A DNA stretch of 38,646 bases, from NCBI GenBank assembly GCA_021827925.1, contig JAKATZ010000028.1, positions 1-38,646 on the forward strand, read 5' to 3'. Source of the stretch: Microcaldota archaeon. GTDB lineage: Archaea; Micrarchaeota; Micrarchaeia; Micrarchaeales; CABMGC01. Position 1 is the stretch's first letter. Each line of letters begins with the position of its first letter. The notes under the pieces are model-generated. The model was not told the origin of the DNA. It worked only from the letters and a program-made list of their open reading frames with translations, and did not search any database. The translations under genes were made by a program, and so were the position numbers. Positions 34,945 through 38,646 of this stretch are shown one piece after another.

Positions 34945-37628
34945 TTCATCAGAATGCCTTCGGCTGCTTTTTCCGATCCGCCGCCCCTGAACCTTTCCCC
35001 GAAAGCTTTCCTTACAAACGCTATCGCGCTGACTCCGGACTCTTCGCCGCTTATGCAGACTAGCTCTCCCTTTTTGTTATGCGCAATCACCACGATCCCC
35101 TTTCGCAGTCCGACTGCTTCAGCAACCGCCTTCCTCAGCACATCGCGCGGCTGATCTACCTCAATTATCTCCTCTTTTCTGCCTGCTCCTTTCAGACGTG
35201 CGGCTATCTCAGATCCCACCGAAACGGCAATAGCCTCTTTCATTCTCGATTGCTCTTTTAATGTGTTTCCATAATCTTCCCTTAGCCTGGCTACCTTTTC
35301 GGATAGTCCAAGCTTCTCTGTATTCATGCTTTTTGCAATGTTCGCCAGCTCCCCGTCTTCCCTTCTGAAATAATCAAGCGCAGCCCTCCCGGCAGTAAAC
35401 TCTATCCTGTCAACTCCATCATGTATTCTTTGGGTATCTATTATCTTGACAATGCCTATCAGGCTCTCTCTTCCTGCTACATGCGTGCCGCCGCAAGCCT
35501 CAGCATCGATAAGGTTGCCATCAAGGTCCCTGATAACCACCATCCTCATCCTTTTAGCCGGAACTCCGTGACCTTGGTAAATCGAGAATCCGAATTCGCT
35601 CTCTGCCTTCCCTCTTTCCATAATCTCCACATTCACCTTTATCCCGTTGAGCACGGCTCTGTTTACGAATTCCTCCAGTTTATCTACATCCGAATCGCTC
35701 AATTTCTCGTAGTGCGCAATGTCTATGTGTGCCTTGCTATACTGCTTTCTTGTTCCTTCCTGCCAGGCGTGCCTGCCTATAATGCTCCTTGCCGCCGCGC
35801 TCATAAGGTGTGTGGCTGTGTGGTGCGCCATCAGCCTCTCTCTCCTATCCACGTCCACCCTGCATTCCACCTCAGCGCCTTTCCTAATGCCTTTAGCCTC
35901 CACTTCCTCAAGAATGTGCACTATCACGTCACCTACCTTCTGCACGTCGGCCACCCTGTTTCCACCTATCGTGCCATGGTCGGCCTCCTGTCCTCCTCCC
36001 TCCGGATAAAATGGTGTCTTATCCAGTACAATGTACTTCCCTGCAGACTGGAGGACCTTCGATCTCGATTCTGTGGCAAGCCTGTAATAAAGCTGCTCAG
36101 TGGCGCGGATCTCCCTATCTATTTCTATGCCAAGCCTTGGTCCTTTTGCCTTCGCAATGAAATCCCCCTTTATTATTTCATCATAGGCGCCCTCCTTCAC
36201 AGCTATCATGACTCCCTTTTTCTCCGCAACAGACGCTATGAACTCCGGGGTGATTCCGTTGCTTTCGTAGAGTGTCCTTATCTCCTCGCGCCCTATCTCC
36301 CTCTTCTTAGCTATTATCGATTCTATCATGCGCTCTGCATTATGCCTCGTTCTTGAATATCTGCCCTTCTCAACTTCCATTATCTTAGCGAATGTCCCCA
36401 TGTTCTCTGCAAGCTCCGGGAAGATGCCCCTCAGTTCTTCGGCCTCTATCTCTGCGAGCTCCAGAAGCCCGACGCCTATCCCGTACTCCTCCTCAAATCC
36501 GAGCGCTCTCCTGAGTATGACCCTGAGATTGTATCCTCCCCCTATGTTTGAAGGCAGCGCCCCGTCAGCAATGGCGAAGAGTAGTGTCCTTGCATGGTCA
36601 AGCATTGCATAGAACGCCTGCGCCGGCTTTATCTTCTCCCTGTACTCCTTTTCGGATATGCCTGCCTTTCTGAGAATCTCGGATTCCTTCTCAGCGCCTC
36701 CCCCTTTCTCAGTGACATCGAGTTCACCCGCAAGCCCAGCGAACTTCCTAAACGCGGAGCGGTCCCGCTCGAATCCCAGCCTTCCGTCAAGCTTTCTAAT
36801 CACTTCGTGGAATACTGCTTCGTATAGGTTGTCGAATCCAGTGTAGAACCATATTAGCCTCTCAAATCCCCAGCCAACGTCAACGACCTTCGCATCGAGT
36901 TCTTTTACCTTCCCGTTCATGCTCTCGAATTGTGTGAATACGCTGTTGACAAGTTCCAATCCGTTTGAAAAGCTCTCAAGGCAAGGTCCGAACTCTGAGA
37001 AGTCACCCATGGCCCATACGTCCTCATTGTAAACCAGATCTTCCTTCCTGACACCCAAAACCTTTGTCAGGAACTTGTAGTTCAGCTCAATGGTCATGTC
37101 TCTCCAGTATCCTTCCTTCGGATAGTTGAAAGAATGTTGACCCGCCATCATAAAGCTTGTCAGATGCCTGCCTGTAACGCCTACGTTCTCAACATCGCTG
37201 AATCTGAGACATATCTGCGGGACTATGAGCGGATTGACATTGTACTCAAAGTTCATAGCGCCGTTCTCGATCCTCTGAAAATCCTGTATGCTGGCTATGG
37301 TGAAGTATAAGTCCTGGCGCCACCTACTTACAACAGGATATCTCTCTATCTCCTCGTGCCCATTCTTCCGGAAGAAATCGGAGAACTTCCCCCAGAATTC
37401 CTTGTATCCAACTGTCCTCGGCTTCTCCCTGAAAAACGTATACGGTGTATGCGATGGGTCATCGCAAGTATCCTTCTCCCCTATGCTCCAGAAGTTTTTC
37501 CTGCATATCCTGCATTCCTTGCGCACGAACCCCTCATCCTCGAAAAGCCTGACGGAGAAATACCTCTCGTAGTCTTTTGAAAATTCCTTCCTTAAGGATT
37601 CCTTATCAAGGGTTCTGAAATCCAGCAT
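34941..37628 (-). CDS. alaS: alanyl-tRNA synthetase, archaeal type
   Basis: C-rich N-terminus (CRICRKNFWSIGEKDTCDDPSHTPY), HHTATHLMSAAAR, EACGGTHVAG. Confidence 0.96.
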   Translation of the reverse strand: MLDFRTLDKESLRKEFSKDYERYFSVRLFEDEGFVRKECRICRKNFWSIGEKDTCDDPSHTPYTFFREKPRTVGYKEFWGKFSDFFRKNGHEEIERYPVVSRWRQDLYFTIASIQDFQRIENGAMNFEYNVNPLIVPQICLRFSDVENVGVTGRHLTSFMMAGQHSFNYPKEGYWRDMTIELNYKFLTKVLGVRKEDLVYNEDVWAMGDFSEFGPCLESFSNGLELVNSVFTQFESMNGKVKELDAKVVDVGWGFERLIWFYTGFDNLYEAVFHEVIRKLDGRLGFERDRSAFRKFAGLAGELDVTEKGGGAEKESEILRKAGISEKEYREKIKPAQAFYAMLDHARTLLFAIADGALPSNIGGGYNLRVILRRALGFEEEYGIGVGLLELAEIEAEELRGIFPELAENMGTFAKIMEVEKGRYSRTRHNAERMIESIIAKKREIGREEIRTLYESNGITPEFIASVAEKKGVMIAVKEGAYDEIIKGDFIAKAKGPRLGIEIDREIRATEQLYYRLATESRSKVLQSAGKYIVLDKTPFYPEGGGQEADHGTIGGNRVADVQKVGDVIVHILEEVEAKGIRKGAEVECRVDVDRRERLMAHHTATHLMSAAARSIIGRHAWQEGTRKQYSKAHIDIAHYEKLSDSDVDKLEEFVNRAVLNGIKVNVEIMERGKAESEFGFSIYQGHGVPAKRMRMVVIRDLDGNLIDAEACGGTHVAGRESLIGIVKIIDTQRIHDGVDRIEFTAGRAALDYFRREDGELANIAKSMNTEKLGLSEKVARLREDYGNTLKEQSRMKEAIAVSVGSEIAARLKGAGRKEEIIEVDQPRDVLRKAVAEAVGLRKGIVVIAHNKKGELVCISGEESGVSAIAFVRKAFGERFRGGGSEKAAEGILMK

Positions 37629-38555
37629 CTATGCCACCTTGCCCTCCTCTTCCCCGAACCACACTTTGCACTCGTTACCGAAGAACCTGCATCTCTTGCA
37701 CTTCCATCTTTCCTTCATTGGCACGGGTCTTGCATCCCTTTCTCCGTTCCAGTACTTCATGCAGTCCCTGAGCACATCTGTGAGCTGCTTTTCGTCATAC
37801 TGTATGAATATGCTCTTCAGGTGCTCCCTGCTCTTGTTATCAATATAGCGAAGCTCAAGCCTGCTGCTTATCTCCGGAAGTGCATATAACTCCTCGAACA
37901 TCTTTTTATATATTCCCTCAATGCTCATAAGGGAGTCACGGATGCCGATCTCCGCAAGGGCCATCTCAAACTCCTTTGAGAGAGGCATGCTTCCTAGCTT
38001 CCTGGAGCTTGCAAAGTTCTCGTAGTTGTACCTCCTTGAGCGTATGTCGGAAAGCAATTTCCTGTACAGGAAGAGCTGCACTGCGTACGTTCTGGGAACA
38101 TAATCACTCGCATCAGCCTTCTCCGCGTCAACTGCTTTGTCGTCTATTATCGATACGGCGCCTTTCTCAAGCTTCAGCTCGTCTATCTTGCCTGCTATCT
38201 CATACGCATTCACTGAGCCGTAAACCTTGAGTTCCCTGCACACTCCCTTGCTTCGCATCGCAGCAAGATTCACGTAAGCTTCGTAACCCTCCTTGTACAT
38301 TCTGTCCGGATACACCCTGGGCTCTATCTCCAGGCTTACATAAACCCTTTTCTGCATCTCATAATGCGCTGCACTCCCGAAGGCCATCTCAACGGTAGGT
38401 TTCTTGGGATGAAGGTGGGAGAGCTCCATCTGCTTCTCACACCATTCCTGGCCGGAGAGATCGCTTACAGCGATCCTCCTCATGCCGAGCCTCGAGAGCA
38501 CATTCTTCATTTTACCAACGAGCGATAACAGTTCAGACCGCCTACCTATCGTCAT
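37629..38555 (-). CDS. EXO5/Cas4-like PD-(D/E)XK Fe-S exonuclease
   Basis: VSDLSGQEWCEKQMEL, GKIDELKLEKGAVSIIDDKA, YAVQLFLYRKLL, C-term CKRCRFFGNEC. Confidence 0.75.
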   Translation of the reverse strand: MTIGRRSELLSLVGKMKNVLSRLGMRRIAVSDLSGQEWCEKQMELSHLHPKKPTVEMAFGSAAHYEMQKRVYVSLEIEPRVYPDRMYKEGYEAYVNLAAMRSKGVCRELKVYGSVNAYEIAGKIDELKLEKGAVSIIDDKAVDAEKADASDYVPRTYAVQLFLYRKLLSDIRSRRYNYENFASSRKLGSMPLSKEFEMALAEIGIRDSLMSIEGIYKKMFEELYALPEISSRLELRYIDNKSREHLKSIFIQYDEKQLTDVLRDCMKYWNGERDARPVPMKERWKCKRCRFFGNECKVWFGEEEGKVA

Positions 38556-38646
38556 CGCAGAAGCTCAGCGATCACCTGTATCATCACCTCTTCTATTTCG
38601 CCATGCAAATTAATAGCCTTATCCTGTGCTTTTAATTAAGATCGGA

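Noticed and set aside
35421-36356. 311-aa + strand ORF
   Set aside because: Fully antisense to alaS; Cys/His/Leu-rich shadow translation typical of an antisense frame
37629-38555. CRISPR-associated Cas4
   Set aside because: No cas genes or repeats nearby; VSDLSGQEWCEKQ layout fits EXO5-like nucleases better
1-38646. tRNA, rRNA, CRISPR array or intact transposase
   Set aside because: Scanned intergenic regions for T-arm-like GTTCRANNC contexts, regularly spaced repeats and transposase motifs; found none convincing

Overview
The window looks like chromosomal sequence from an archaeon. Lineage is inferred: compact DPANN-like gene content, possibly Micrarchaeota-like. Supporting signs are leaderless TATA promoters, archaeal-type AlaRS, CarS, FEN1, MBF1, RPA-like and PriL genes.

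Main content, left to right: a Fap7/AK6-like kinase; a DNA primase large subunit with an unusual C-terminus; an HxlR-type regulator; a class III ribonucleotide reductase whose glycyl-radical domain is a separate overlapping ORF (nrdD + nrdD-C + nrdG); an NRAMP-related transporter; a structured non-coding/micro-ORF region; a complex I-like operon nuoABCDHIJKLN with nuoM convergent and no nuoEFG; an RPA-like OB protein; two tandem beta-carbonic-anhydrase-like genes; a translation cluster asnS-aspS(bacterial type)-gatB-gatA-gatC-asparaginase; an Lrp/AsnC regulator; fen1/mbf1; a site-2 protease; a large sequon-rich surface protein; carS; alaS; and an EXO5-like Fe-S nuclease.

No rRNA, tRNA, CRISPR array or intact transposase was found.

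The strongest items for follow-up are: (1) a natural PriL-PriX-like chimera that appears to lack the Fe-S domain; (2) the trans-split NrdD; (3) the tandem CA-like proteins sharing an uncharacterised C-terminal domain; (4) a promoter plus leaderless 22-aa hydrophobic micro-ORF plus CUUG hairpins at 7.43-7.66 kb. All family calls are by eye from motifs; no database search was run.
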